This document shows, piece by piece, positions 7,701 through 15,056 of a DNA stretch of 15,750 bases; position 1 is the first letter of the stretch, and each line of letters opens with the position of its first letter. Made by a program: the position numbers and the translations under genes. The notes under the pieces were generated by a model that saw nothing but the letters and a program-made list of their open reading frames with translations, was not told where the DNA came from and searched no databases. The stretch is from Fidelibacterota bacterium (GTDB taxonomy: Bacteria > Fidelibacterota > Marinisomatia > Marinisomatales > UBA1611), in NCBI GenBank assembly GCA_002717915.1, contig PBCV01000052.1, forward strand, positions 1 to 15,750, in the 5' to 3' direction.

Positions 7701-8368
7701 ATTCAATGAACCTGGCCAACTTGCGCTCCAGCCTTCGCTCCAAAATTGCCGGAAAACTGAACCTGGATTTGAGCATGACCCATGACTTTTACCAGTATGA
7801 CATGGAAAGGAATCGGCGCACAGCAGAATTCAATAAAAATGGTGATGGGATGATCACTCCCCGGCTCACCAGTGCCCGGCTCTCTACTGGCTTTCGAATA
7901 TCGGGAAAAAGTTGGACAGATGCATCCACTGAGGTGGATGAGGAGACAGATACAACAGCAACTGAAGAGGACCTGGCTGGTCCGGGGCTGAACAATCCCT
8001 TAAAGAGTATGCGCAATACCCTTGGCAAAAAGCAGCTATGGAATACCAATCTCAGCCTGAGTTATTCCTATTCGGCTGCCAATCCTGCTAATCCAACTAA
8101 AACATTCTGGGCCAACAGTACATCCACCATAAATGTGACCCGTAAATGGCGGGTATCATACCGGGCCAGGTTTGATTTGATGGAGCGTGATCTGGTAAAC
8201 CATTCATTCTCAATTTATCGCGATCTCCACTGCTGGGAACTATCCCTGAACTGGACACCAAGCGGGCTCGGGCAGGGAATCAATTTTAAACTCAATGTAA
8301 AATCACCTACGCTCCAGGATATTAAAATTGAGAAAAAAGGAGGTGTATATTCCGGCGCCGGACTCTAA
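4763..8368 (+). CDS. lptD: LPS-assembly protein LptD with long OstA/LptA-like N-terminal region
   Basis: About 1201 residues from the ATG at 4763, which shares one base with the rarA stop. A TTG just before it is also in frame. The likely signal peptide core (NLFVSILFLTSAVLA) only ends near residue 47, so there is an unusual ~30-residue leader or the true start lies downstream, for example TTG at 4850. Residues ~50-470 are short beta-strand repeats typical of OstA/LptA domains, such as GNVVFTKGTLTL, ALGNVILIQKG and GDAMTYN. The C-terminal ~700 residues form the LptD barrel: TTCDLDTAHFHF (Cys490), then PIFGIPLGIFP near 525, SGWIMPSYG, many alternating aromatic strands, and RDLHCWELSLNWTP (Cys1157) near the end. 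This is the FCB-type LptD, which inserts lipopolysaccharide into the outer leaflet of the outer membrane. Cysteines are at 87, 116, 207, 490 and 1157. Confidence 0.92.
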   Translation: MRFIQLFLIKPLLDPLHFKEGKTGVVSYRLGKNLFVSILFLTSAVLADNRLRLKKANVLENKTINGESVKYISGNVVFTKGTLTLNCQEGRHYEKDELAVLYRNVSALQEGRTLTCDTLKFYSREDRIFSIGSPHIWDKDYDLKADSLTVFTEQDSGVALGNVILIQKGQVITANRIEYQKDKVQDGVSYTAIGNVTIEDSSRIATCGRANYDRTNEITVLEIEPEIKDGGRILSGEKIVLTYKEEELKKLHIPKKAFALTPIKGYQQSQVDSLALGDTLEFEDNMEGSRLTSFFKKGRMDSLRIEGMAKTLYHVFEDSIYQGKNNASGDTIIMTFLDNELDRLKIMGGSEGKYIPDSVANDVDFPVIYAADEIQYRLKDEETDFEGNASIKHDKTNLDAGFVTVNWQSNMLNALPKLEGDTISEPVLPVIKEDGRDPMSGDAMTYNLKTRKGRVIKGHTTADDGFYTGKQIRNESQKVFFIENSTYTTCDLDTAHFHFESNRMKIIQNNIVVARPIILHLGQIPIFGIPLGIFPHKGGQRHSGWIMPSYGDNRNRGQYIQGLGFYWAPSEYWDSKFSLGFGDKQGATFRINTMYRMRYKFRGSLNFFNRQYLSGTDDIMDLTDDRNTSTTLRWTHRQEMRNNQSLNANVTYSTSGDYNKKYGLSEAERMDQKAISNMSYSKRWPKAKNSFSTNYYSNLDLLIDEKTNPASNYYVMPTRSGTQINIENQTFPKFSFRHGQSNFFPSTAAKKKWYNTITWNYGVNFTNTDRDYYESVEIDSATFGWDADSLGVPLKQNEQNNGWIHTSSINAPQKLFKYISINPSISLKSAWVNETKHGVWNGSTFEDSVKQGFAARTTGSFSMNANTQIYGLLPIPIGPVRAIRHVMSPTVGYSWTPDFSKPVFGKDLGYVHTETDGSGNEIVYDRFSGTMAGNTPRSERKSMTFGMNNVFQAKVKKGDEDKKVDLLSWRMNSSYNFAADSMNLANLRSSLRSKIAGKLNLDLSMTHDFYQYDMERNRRTAEFNKNGDGMITPRLTSARLSTGFRISGKSWTDASTEVDEETDTTATEEDLAGPGLNNPLKSMRNTLGKKQLWNTNLSLSYSYSAANPANPTKTFWANSTSTINVTRKWRVSYRARFDLMERDLVNHSFSIYRDLHCWELSLNWTPSGLGQGINFKLNVKSPTLQDIKIEKKGGVYSGAGL

Positions 8369-8428
8369 ATCTTCAATTGTACTCCCAGTTTCATTGATGG
8401 AAATTCTCCCTGGAAAAAAGACCCCTTC

Positions 8429-8767
8429 ATGATCTGTCCCGAATGTCACGCCGAATACCTGGACCACATTAAAGAATGTGGAGACTGCCAGGTTTCACTG
8501 GTGGATGCCTGTATAATTGACCTTCCTGTCCCGGAGATGACCTGGTCTGCCCTGCCTACGTTCCAAGGCAAGGTGTACGCGGATATGGCAGCAGAACTTT
8601 TGGACCAGCATTCCATTCCTTATTACTTGAAAATGGATTGGGCATCATCTGCTTTTTCCATTGAAGCAACGAATCTCCCCGGGCAGGTGGTTCGTATTTT
8701 TGTCCCGGAAGAACACCTTGCAAAAGCCTCTGAACTTGCATCATCCATCGTGGGAGATGAAAAATGA
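8429..8767 (+). CDS. Zinc-ribbon protein with DUF2007-like domain
   Basis: A 112-residue protein. The N-terminus is a zinc ribbon with Cys3/Cys6 and Cys17/Cys20 (CPEC...CGDC), followed by a DUF2007-like ('putative signal transducing') domain at about residues 42-108. That domain shows the family layout: a helix AAELLDQHSIPYYLK, a beta-hairpin region, then VRIFVPEEHLAKASELASSI. Such proteins are small, cytoplasmic and of unknown function, and the zinc-ribbon plus DUF2007 combination is common. It starts 60 nt after lptD without a visible Shine-Dalgarno sequence. Its stop overlaps the hisS start as ATGA (4 nt), a classic sign of translational coupling, so it is probably co-expressed with hisS. 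Whether it serves hisS or simply shares the operon is unknown. Confidence 0.85.
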   Translation: MICPECHAEYLDHIKECGDCQVSLVDACIIDLPVPEMTWSALPTFQGKVYADMAAELLDQHSIPYYLKMDWASSAFSIEATNLPGQVVRIFVPEEHLAKASELASSIVGDEK

Positions 8768-10020
8768 GCCAGATTCGCAGCATAAAAGGTACCCACGACA
8801 TTCTGCCATCCGACTCCAGACAGTGGCAACACCTAGAACAAATTGTTCATGATGTATGCGGGCGGTTTAGATATGAAGAAATCCGTACCCCTTTATTTGA
8901 AGAGACACGACTTTTTTCCAGAAGCGTCGGCGAAGATACGGACATCGTTTCAAAAGAAATGTACACCTGGGAAGATCGGGGCGGTACGTCTCTCACCCTT
9001 CGGCCGGAGTTGACCGCTTCCGTGGTCCGTTCCTATATCCAGCATAACCTGGGTAGTCAGGCCCCTGTTCAACGATTGTATTACATGGGACCTCTCTTCC
9101 GCCGGGAACGACCGCAAAAAGGACGGCAACGGCAATTTCACCAGTTTGGGGTGGAAGCATTTGGCTCTGAAAATCCGGAACAGGATGCAGAGATCATTGC
9201 CATCGCCTGGCACATGTTATCTGCCTGCGATTTAAATCAAACTGTATCCCTCCAATTGAACAGTATAGGTTCTTCAAAGTGCCGCTCAGATTACAGGAAT
9301 GTGTTGAAAGACTTTATCCGTCCGAATCGGGACCAATTTTCTGAGACGAGTCAGAAACGGTTTGATACCAACCCGCTCCGCATCCTGGATACGAAGTTAG
9401 AGCACGAACAAACATTGCTGGAAGGTGCCCCTACGGTTTCTGAGTGCTATACAGCTGAGGATAAGGCACACCTGGAGTCACTTCAAAACTTCCTGACCGC
9501 CATGGAGATTCCTTTTACGATTGATCCTAGGCTCGTTCGCGGGCTGGATTATTATTCCAGGACTGTTTTTGAATTTACTTCCCCAGTTTTGGGTGCCCAG
9601 GATGCACTTTTAGGCGGTGGTCGATACGATGGTCTGGTGGAAACATTGGGTGGAAAACCAACGCCCGGCATTGGCTTTGCAGCAGGAATGGAACGATTTT
9701 TAATCGCCATGGATGACCAATCTAATGTATCAAAAACGGATGTTTATTTTGTATGTCTGGGTGAGGCGGGTCTATCCACAGCATTATCTCTTACGAATGA
9801 ATTAAGACAATCCCGGTTCAACGTTATGTTTGATCCGCTGCGCAGGAGCTTAAAAGCCCAGCTACGGGAAGCCAATAAATCAGGTGCCCGGTTTGCTTTG
9901 ATCCTGGGAGACACAGAAATGGAAAAGGGAACGGTTGTATTCAAGGATCTAGAAAAGGGTGAACAAAAAAATATTTTGCAAAAAAAGATTAAAAATTTGT
10001 TTGATAATTTGACAAACTGA
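8764..10020 (+). CDS. hisS: Histidine--tRNA ligase
   Basis: A 418-residue class II aminoacyl-tRNA synthetase, a typical HisRS length, which charges tRNA-His with histidine in the cytoplasm. Visible signatures are KGTHDILP at residues 8-15, motif 1 region IRTPLFEETRLFSRSVGEDT with LTLRPELTASVVR, and motif 2 YYMGPLFRRERPQKGRQRQFHQFGVE (106-131). The two histidine-specific motifs are RGLDYYSRTVFEF (259-271) and GGGRYDGL (284-291). Motif 3 is GIGFAAGMERFLI (302-314). A C-terminal anticodon-binding domain (about 325-418) begins with DVYFVCLGEAG. The start overlaps the upstream zinc-ribbon gene by 4 nt. A consensus TTGACA lies inside the last codons (10009-10014) and probably belongs to the topA promoter. 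All expected motifs are intact. Confidence 0.98.
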   Translation: MSQIRSIKGTHDILPSDSRQWQHLEQIVHDVCGRFRYEEIRTPLFEETRLFSRSVGEDTDIVSKEMYTWEDRGGTSLTLRPELTASVVRSYIQHNLGSQAPVQRLYYMGPLFRRERPQKGRQRQFHQFGVEAFGSENPEQDAEIIAIAWHMLSACDLNQTVSLQLNSIGSSKCRSDYRNVLKDFIRPNRDQFSETSQKRFDTNPLRILDTKLEHEQTLLEGAPTVSECYTAEDKAHLESLQNFLTAMEIPFTIDPRLVRGLDYYSRTVFEFTSPVLGAQDALLGGGRYDGLVETLGGKPTPGIGFAAGMERFLIAMDDQSNVSKTDVYFVCLGEAGLSTALSLTNELRQSRFNVMFDPLRRSLKAQLREANKSGARFALILGDTEMEKGTVVFKDLEKGEQKNILQKKIKNLFDNLTN

Positions 10021-10038
10021 ATTTTACACCATTATATT
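10009..10038 (+). promoter_or_regulatory. Putative sigma-70-type promoter for topA
   Basis: A perfect -35 box TTGACA (10009-10014) lies within the last codons of hisS, followed after 18 nt by TATATT (10033-10038) as the -10 box. A 17-nt spacer would give TTATAT. Transcription would start about 45 nt before the topA ATG. A small GC-rich inverted repeat CGGG/CCCG lies in the leader but lacks a T tract, so it is not a terminator. This is the best-matching promoter seen in the window. Confidence 0.6.
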
Positions 10039-10093
10039 ATATACGCGGGCGTGAGAAACCCGATTACATAAACATTTCAAGATATCTTAAACT

Positions 10094-12610
10094 ATGAGTC
10101 AGAAACCATTATTGATTGTAGAGTCACCCACCAAGATTAAAACGATCCAGCAATACCTGGGAACGGAGTATGATGTTATTTCCTGCGTAGGGCATGTGAA
10201 GGATCTTCCAACCAATGAACTGGGAATTGACATCGATAACAATTTTAAAATAAAACTCACCGTTCTCCCAGATAAGAAAAAGTTCATTACTGATCTCAGA
10301 AAAAAATCCAAGACTGCAGACCGCGTCCTGATAGCTACGGACCCGGACCGGGAAGGCGAAGCCATTGCTGCCCACCTGGCTGCTGAAGTGCCGGAAGAAA
10401 AACTGGAACGTGTACAGTTTACTGAGATCACCAAGGCAGGGATAACTGAAGGGATAGAAAATATTCGTCAGATCGATAAAGACCTGGTGGATGCCCAGGC
10501 GGCACGCCGTATTATTGATCGCCTGGTAGGGTATAAAGTATCCCCTGTATTATGGGCAACGCTGCAAAGCAACATGAAATTTGTTTCAACATCCCTGTCC
10601 GCAGGTCGCGTACAATCGGCGGCTGTCAAAATTATTGTGGATCGGGACCGCTTAAGGGCAAAATTTCAGCGTTCCACCTATTTTGACCTGAAAGCAGCCT
10701 TAAATAAAAAAGAAGATGCAGTCTCATTTAATGCAGCTCTGGTTCGTATAGATGGTGTAAAGATCGCAGCCAGCAGTGATTTTGATTCTGAAACCGGGGA
10801 ATTAAAAAATAAGAATGTCCTGCTCCTTTCAGAATCCCAGGCCGATGCACTTGTAAAAGAATTAGAATCTGGAGATTGGACCGTATCCACCATTAAAGAA
10901 AAACCCCGGACGTCTAATCCCAAACCACCATTCACAACCAGCACACTCCAGCAGGAAGCAGCGAGAAAATTAAGAATTTCCGCCCGCCAGACCATGCGCA
11001 CAGCCCAGCAGCTCTATGAAAATGGTTTTATTACCTATATGCGGACTGACTCAACCCATTTATCCGAGGAAGCTATTGCAGGATCCCGGCAGGTTATACA
11101 AGACCTGTATGGAGATGACTATCTGCCCGGCAAGGCCAACAGATATACAACTAAGGTAAGGAATGCCCAGGAAGCACACGAAGCAATCCGACCGGCCCAC
11201 AGGGTCTTCCGCAGGGTTGAAGAAGTCCAGAAAACACTGGGTGATGAAGCATCAAAATTATATGATCTTATCTGGAAACGAACTGTCGCCAGCCAGATGA
11301 CCCCGGCAAAACTGAAGCAGACAGCAGTTACAATCCAGAATCAGAAAGCAGAATTCCGGGCCAATGGGCAGGTGATTTTGTTCCCCGGTTATATGCGCGT
11401 TTACGTGGAAGGACGGGATAATCCGAATAAAGACCTGGCAAACAAGGAACGAATCCTGCCGGCTATGGTAGAAGGAGAAACTCTGGATTGCAGCACGCTG
11501 GAATCAGAATCACACAGCACAAAGCCGCCGGCACGCTTTACAGAAGCGTCTCTTGTAAAAGCATTGGAAGAAAATGGAATTGGCCGCCCATCTACATTTG
11601 CATCCATCCTGGGCACCATTGTACGCAGGGGTTATGTGGATCGAAATGGTGGAAAACTTTCACCCACTTTTTTAGGGTTAGCTGTAACTCAACTGCTGGA
11701 AAATCACTTTACAAATCTGGTCAGCAAAGAATTCACTGCAAAAATGGAAGATGGACTGGATGAAGTTTCAAGAGGGGAACTTGAGGCAGTTCCATTCATG
11801 ACCAATTTTTACCGCGGTGGCGGCCGGTTTGCCGGTTTGGAAAAAATGCTGGATGAAAAAGTCGACATACCTGCTGCTTGTACCATTGCCATGCCGAAAG
11901 AAATCTCCGAATCAACCGAAGGACGGATTGGAAGATTTGGCCCCTATCTTCGACGAGGGAATGATACAAGATCCATTCCTGAGAACATATACATGGGCGA
12001 CCTAACCCTGGAAACAATTGAAGAAATTTTTACCCAGAAAACAAAAGAGGACGAACCCCTGGGCAATGACCCTGAATCTGGGGAACCGGTGTGGATCAAA
12101 AAGGGCCCCTACGGTCATTATGTTCAATTGGGCGATTCAAAAACACGAAAAGGAATTCCAAAAAACTACCCCCTTTCTGATCTGGACCTGGACTATGGAT
12201 TGCAATTATTGGCTTTACCGCGAACCGTTGGTGTCCATCCTAAATCTGGAGAAACGATCACTGCCGATTATGGGCGCTATGGACCTTATATAAAATGTGG
12301 GAAACAAAATGCGACCCTCCGCGGTCCTGAGACCCCTCTGGATGTTTCAGTAGAAAAATCAATTGAATTACTGGCCAACCGAAACAAAAGAAGTTCTGAG
12401 CTTCGAACTTTAGGTGACCACCCCGAAACAGGAGAATCCCTGGTGGTAAAAGATGGCCGTTACGGTCCCTATATAAGCGATGGGAAGGTTAACGCTTCTT
12501 TGAAAGGAGATTTAACACCCGATAACATCACCCTGGAACAGGCAGTAGAGCTCATGAACCAAAAAAGAGTGGCGCCAAAGAAGAAGCGCACCCGTAAAAA
12601 GAAAAAATGA
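10094..12610 (+). CDS. topA: DNA topoisomerase I (type IA)
   Basis: An 838-residue type IA topoisomerase that relaxes negatively supercoiled DNA by single-strand passage. The Toprim domain has LLIVESPTK with Glu10 and the metal-binding DPDRE at 83-87. SAGRVQSAAV near 169 and the catalytic Tyr315 in FITYMRTDS follow. EAHEAIRPA and ENGIGRPSTFASIL complete the core to about residue 590. Instead of the four-cysteine zinc ribbons of E. coli TopA, the C-terminus carries four glycine/tyrosine repeats of the G-R-x-G-x-Y topoisomerase C-terminal type near 612, 672, 728 and 788 (for example GRYGPYIKCG and GRYGPYISDG). A lysine-rich tail (KKKRTRKKKK) ends the protein and presumably helps DNA binding. 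It starts 73 nt after hisS with no Shine-Dalgarno, behind a consensus-like promoter, and glyS follows after 44 nt. Confidence 0.97.
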   Translation: MSQKPLLIVESPTKIKTIQQYLGTEYDVISCVGHVKDLPTNELGIDIDNNFKIKLTVLPDKKKFITDLRKKSKTADRVLIATDPDREGEAIAAHLAAEVPEEKLERVQFTEITKAGITEGIENIRQIDKDLVDAQAARRIIDRLVGYKVSPVLWATLQSNMKFVSTSLSAGRVQSAAVKIIVDRDRLRAKFQRSTYFDLKAALNKKEDAVSFNAALVRIDGVKIAASSDFDSETGELKNKNVLLLSESQADALVKELESGDWTVSTIKEKPRTSNPKPPFTTSTLQQEAARKLRISARQTMRTAQQLYENGFITYMRTDSTHLSEEAIAGSRQVIQDLYGDDYLPGKANRYTTKVRNAQEAHEAIRPAHRVFRRVEEVQKTLGDEASKLYDLIWKRTVASQMTPAKLKQTAVTIQNQKAEFRANGQVILFPGYMRVYVEGRDNPNKDLANKERILPAMVEGETLDCSTLESESHSTKPPARFTEASLVKALEENGIGRPSTFASILGTIVRRGYVDRNGGKLSPTFLGLAVTQLLENHFTNLVSKEFTAKMEDGLDEVSRGELEAVPFMTNFYRGGGRFAGLEKMLDEKVDIPAACTIAMPKEISESTEGRIGRFGPYLRRGNDTRSIPENIYMGDLTLETIEEIFTQKTKEDEPLGNDPESGEPVWIKKGPYGHYVQLGDSKTRKGIPKNYPLSDLDLDYGLQLLALPRTVGVHPKSGETITADYGRYGPYIKCGKQNATLRGPETPLDVSVEKSIELLANRNKRSSELRTLGDHPETGESLVVKDGRYGPYISDGKVNASLKGDLTPDNITLEQAVELMNQKRVAPKKKRTRKKKK

Positions 12611-12654
12611 CAGTAATCCATTTTCTTTTTATAACCTAATTTTGAAACCTGCTG

Positions 12655-13977
12655 ATGGATAAAACCATTGAAAAAATAGTATCTCTATGCAAACGCCGAG
12701 GGTTTATTTTCCAGAGTTCCGATATCTATGGCGGATTTTCAGCCGTTTATGATTATGGTCCATTGGGTATAGAACTGAAAAACAATATATCTCAGCTCTG
12801 GTGGAAAGAAATGACCCAAGCTCACGAAAATATTGTTGGGCTGGACAGCGGTATTCTGATGCATCCTAAGATCTGGGAAGCATCAGGGCATGTAGGCGCC
12901 TTTAACGATCCCCTGGTAGACTGCAAGCAATGTAAAGCACGGTATCGTGCGGATGAATTCGCAGAAGATTTTTCGTCATTGAACTGGACAGATACCCAGT
13001 GCCCTAAATGCGGAACCACCGGCAACCTTACGGAGCCGCGCCAATTCAACTTAATGTTCAAAACCCATATAGGTCCTGTTGAAGAGACAGGTACGGAAGC
13101 ATTCCTGCGCCCCGAAACTGCCCAGGGTATTTATGTTAATTACCAGCTGGTGCAGGGCGCCATGCGGATGAAAGTCCCTTTTGGAATTGCCCAAATTGGG
13201 AAGGCATTTCGCAACGAGATCACTGCCCGCAATTTTATTTTCCGAACCCGGGAATTCGAACAAATGGAAATGCAGTATTTTGTAAAACCAGGCACTGATG
13301 ACGATTTCATGCAGGAATGGAAAGAAAAACGGTTCCAGTTCTACCCGGATGTATTGGGAATCACAGATTCAAAATTGCGTTTCCACGAGCATGGAGAAGA
13401 TGAACTGGCCCATTATGCCAAGGAAGCCTGGGACATCGAATATGAGTTCCCCTTTGGCTGGTCAGAGATTGAAGGTGTCCATAACCGGACTGATTTTGAC
13501 CTGGCCCGCCACGAAGAATTTTCCGGCAAAAACCTCTCTTACTTTGATCAGCCCAACAATGAACGTTTTCTGCCTTATATTATTGAAACATCAGCAGGAC
13601 TGAATCGAATGCTGCTGACCGTACTTACAGACGCCTATTGGGAAGATGAAGAAAACAAGCGTGTGGTAATGAAACTTCACCCCCGACTCGCACCCGTTAA
13701 AGCGGTTGTATGTCCACTCGTTAAAAAAGATGGTTTGCCTGAAAAAGCCCGGGAAATCATGGATATGCTTAAACCACATTTTAAAGTTATTTATGATCAG
13801 CAGGGGTCTATAGGGAAACGATATTACCGCCAGGATGAAGCAGGAACTCCCTTTGGCATTACGGTGGATCATCAGTCTACAGAGGATAATACCATTACTC
13901 TGCGCCACCGTGACACACAACAGCAGGATCGCGTTTCCGTGGATCAACTTCTATCAGCTATTCTAGATCAATTTTAA
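12655..13977 (+). CDS. glyS: Glycine--tRNA ligase, alpha2 dimeric type
   Basis: A 440-residue single-chain (alpha2) GlyRS, the form found in eukaryotes, archaea and bacteria such as Bacteroidota and Bacillota, unlike the alpha/beta tetramer of E. coli. It charges tRNA-Gly. Signatures are RRGFIFQSSDIYGGFSAVYDYGPLG at the N-terminus and a zinc ribbon with Cys90/Cys93 and Cys116/Cys119. EPRQFNLMF, LRPETAQGIYVNY (from 151) and motif 2 FRNEITARNFIFRTREFEQME (from 185) follow. Motif 3 is IETSAGLNRMLLTVL near 310-324. The C-terminal anticodon-binding domain starts around APVKAVVCPL. The start is 44 nt after topA, with no Shine-Dalgarno and no terminator in the gap, so it may be co-transcribed with topA. 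The TAA stop overlaps the next ATG by one base. Confidence 0.98.
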   Translation: MDKTIEKIVSLCKRRGFIFQSSDIYGGFSAVYDYGPLGIELKNNISQLWWKEMTQAHENIVGLDSGILMHPKIWEASGHVGAFNDPLVDCKQCKARYRADEFAEDFSSLNWTDTQCPKCGTTGNLTEPRQFNLMFKTHIGPVEETGTEAFLRPETAQGIYVNYQLVQGAMRMKVPFGIAQIGKAFRNEITARNFIFRTREFEQMEMQYFVKPGTDDDFMQEWKEKRFQFYPDVLGITDSKLRFHEHGEDELAHYAKEAWDIEYEFPFGWSEIEGVHNRTDFDLARHEEFSGKNLSYFDQPNNERFLPYIIETSAGLNRMLLTVLTDAYWEDEENKRVVMKLHPRLAPVKAVVCPLVKKDGLPEKAREIMDMLKPHFKVIYDQQGSIGKRYYRQDEAGTPFGITVDHQSTEDNTITLRHRDTQQQDRVSVDQLLSAILDQF

Positions 13978-14945
13978 TGGACCTTAAAACCAAGATCACC
14001 CTAGGGTTAATGGGGATCATCGTTTTTGCAATTCTTACAGGGTCCAAAGATGAGTCTGTTGAATTTTCCATTGCGATTCATGGTGGTGCCGGAACCATTA
14101 CTCGGAAGAATATGACACCAGGAAAAGAAAATGCTTATCGATCCAAGTTGAAAGAAACATTGAATGTCGGATATTCAATTTTAAACAAGGGCGGTACTTC
14201 CTTGGATGCAGTCGAAGCAACCATTAGAATTATGGAAAATTCTGAATTATTTAATGCAGGAAAAGGTGCCGTATTTACCAATGCGGGAACTAATGAATTG
14301 GACGCCAGCATCATGGATGGAAGGAATCTGAAAGCTGGTGCTGTGGCACGTGTAAAAACAGTGAAGAATCCCATCTCTGCTGCCAGAAAGGTCATGGAAG
14401 AAACCTGGCATGTGATGCTCTCCGGTGATGGTGCAGACAAATTTGCCAAAGAACAAGGCTTGGATATTGTTGATCCAAATTATTTTTATACCCAGCGACG
14501 TTGGGACAGCTTGAAAAAGATTCAAGTCGAAAAACATGGCACCGTGGGCTGTGTCGCATTGGATAAACATGGAAATCTTGCCGCCGGCACATCCACGGGA
14601 GGCCTCACCAATAAACGCTGGGGTCGTGTGGGTGACAGCCCAATCATTGGTGCAGGCACCTATGCCAATAACCAAACCTGTGCTGTTTCAGGAACAGGAC
14701 AGGGCGAATATTTCATCCGTGGCAATGTAGCTTATGATGTTTCTGCTATCATGGAATACAAAGGAAAATCAGTGGGGGAAGCGGCTCAAAACGTGATTAG
14801 AAAACTTTCAGATAAGGGTGGCAATGGTGGCATCATTACCATGGATTCAAAAGGGAATATTTCCATGCCTTTCAATACGGCTGGTATGTATCGTGGATTT
14901 AGAAAAGCGGGACAAGCACCTGAGATTTTTATTTATAAAAATTAA
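13977..14945 (+). CDS. Isoaspartyl peptidase / L-asparaginase (Ntn-hydrolase), probably exported
   Basis: A 322-residue member of the type 2 (plant-type) asparaginase/isoaspartyl dipeptidase family. It matures by autocleavage into two subunits. The predicted nucleophile is Thr189 in KHGTVGCVALD. Supporting motifs are AIHGGAGT (33-40), FNAGKGAVFTNAGTNELDASIMDG (92-115), AAGTSTGG (202-209), the substrate-binding WGRVGDSP (Arg217, Asp220), SGTGQGEYFIR and FNTAGMYRG. All expected residues are present. Unlike the cytoplasmic E. coli IaaA, it starts with a hydrophobic segment (about residues 6-21, ITLGLMGIIVFAIL) that looks like a signal peptide or anchor, so it is probably periplasmic. It would hydrolyse asparagine or isoaspartyl peptides. 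The ATG overlaps the glyS stop by one base (TAATG), implying coupled translation. Confidence 0.94.
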   Translation: MDLKTKITLGLMGIIVFAILTGSKDESVEFSIAIHGGAGTITRKNMTPGKENAYRSKLKETLNVGYSILNKGGTSLDAVEATIRIMENSELFNAGKGAVFTNAGTNELDASIMDGRNLKAGAVARVKTVKNPISAARKVMEETWHVMLSGDGADKFAKEQGLDIVDPNYFYTQRRWDSLKKIQVEKHGTVGCVALDKHGNLAAGTSTGGLTNKRWGRVGDSPIIGAGTYANNQTCAVSGTGQGEYFIRGNVAYDVSAIMEYKGKSVGEAAQNVIRKLSDKGGNGGIITMDSKGNISMPFNTAGMYRGFRKAGQAPEIFIYKN

Positions 14946-14966
14946 TTGTCCGTTATTTTTAATTTC

Positions 14967-14994
14967 TTGAATCTATTGGCATAATACTTATAGA
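14967..14994 (+). promoter_or_regulatory. Possible promoter for the TonB-dependent receptor
   Basis: TTGAAT (14967-14972), a 16-nt spacer and TATAGA (14989-14994) form a plausible sigma-70-like promoter. It would place the inverted repeat at 15001-15027 at the start of the transcript. An alternative uses TTGACA at 15004-15009 inside the repeat with a weak CATAAC 17 nt later. Neither is strong evidence. No terminator hairpin was seen after the asparaginase gene. Confidence 0.3.
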
Positions 14995-15000
14995 TTAGCT

Positions 15001-15027
15001 GGATTGACATATCATATGTGTCAATCC
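15001..15027. repeat. Inverted repeat upstream of TonB-dependent receptor
   Basis: GGATTGACA and its exact complement TGTCAATCC flank a 9-nt centre, itself partly able to pair, giving up to 12 pairs counting one G-T. It is not followed by a T tract, so it is not a standard terminator. The left arm contains a consensus -35 TTGACA. It ends 29 nt before the receptor start and 17 nt before its Shine-Dalgarno sequence. An operator or 5'-leader hairpin controlling the receptor fits this position. Confidence 0.7.
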
Positions 15028-15044
15028 ATAACCACAACAAACCA

Positions 15045-15050
15045 AAGGAG
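15045..15050 (+). promoter_or_regulatory. Shine-Dalgarno sequence of the TonB-dependent receptor
   Basis: AAGGAG, 6 nt before the ATG at 15057, is a strong ribosome binding site and fixes the start. It stands out because the other starts in the window show no recognisable Shine-Dalgarno. Confidence 0.8.
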
Positions 15051-15056
15051 CAAACT

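Noticed and set aside
4500..8100. Several antisense or alternate frames inside rarA and lptD
   Set aside because: All are contained in well-supported long genes and have low-complexity or Ser/Pro-rich translations typical of shadow frames.
8556..8852. Overlapping frames on both strands at the DUF2007/hisS junction
   Set aside because: The zinc-ribbon gene and hisS with their ATGA overlap explain the coding here; the other frames have no family features.
10043..10063. Hairpin CGGG/CCCG in the topA leader considered as a terminator for hisS
   Set aside because: The stem is only 4 bp with a 9-nt loop and is not followed by a T tract.
13591..13947. 118-codon antisense frame inside glyS
   Set aside because: It lies opposite conserved synthetase sequence and lacks recognisable motifs.
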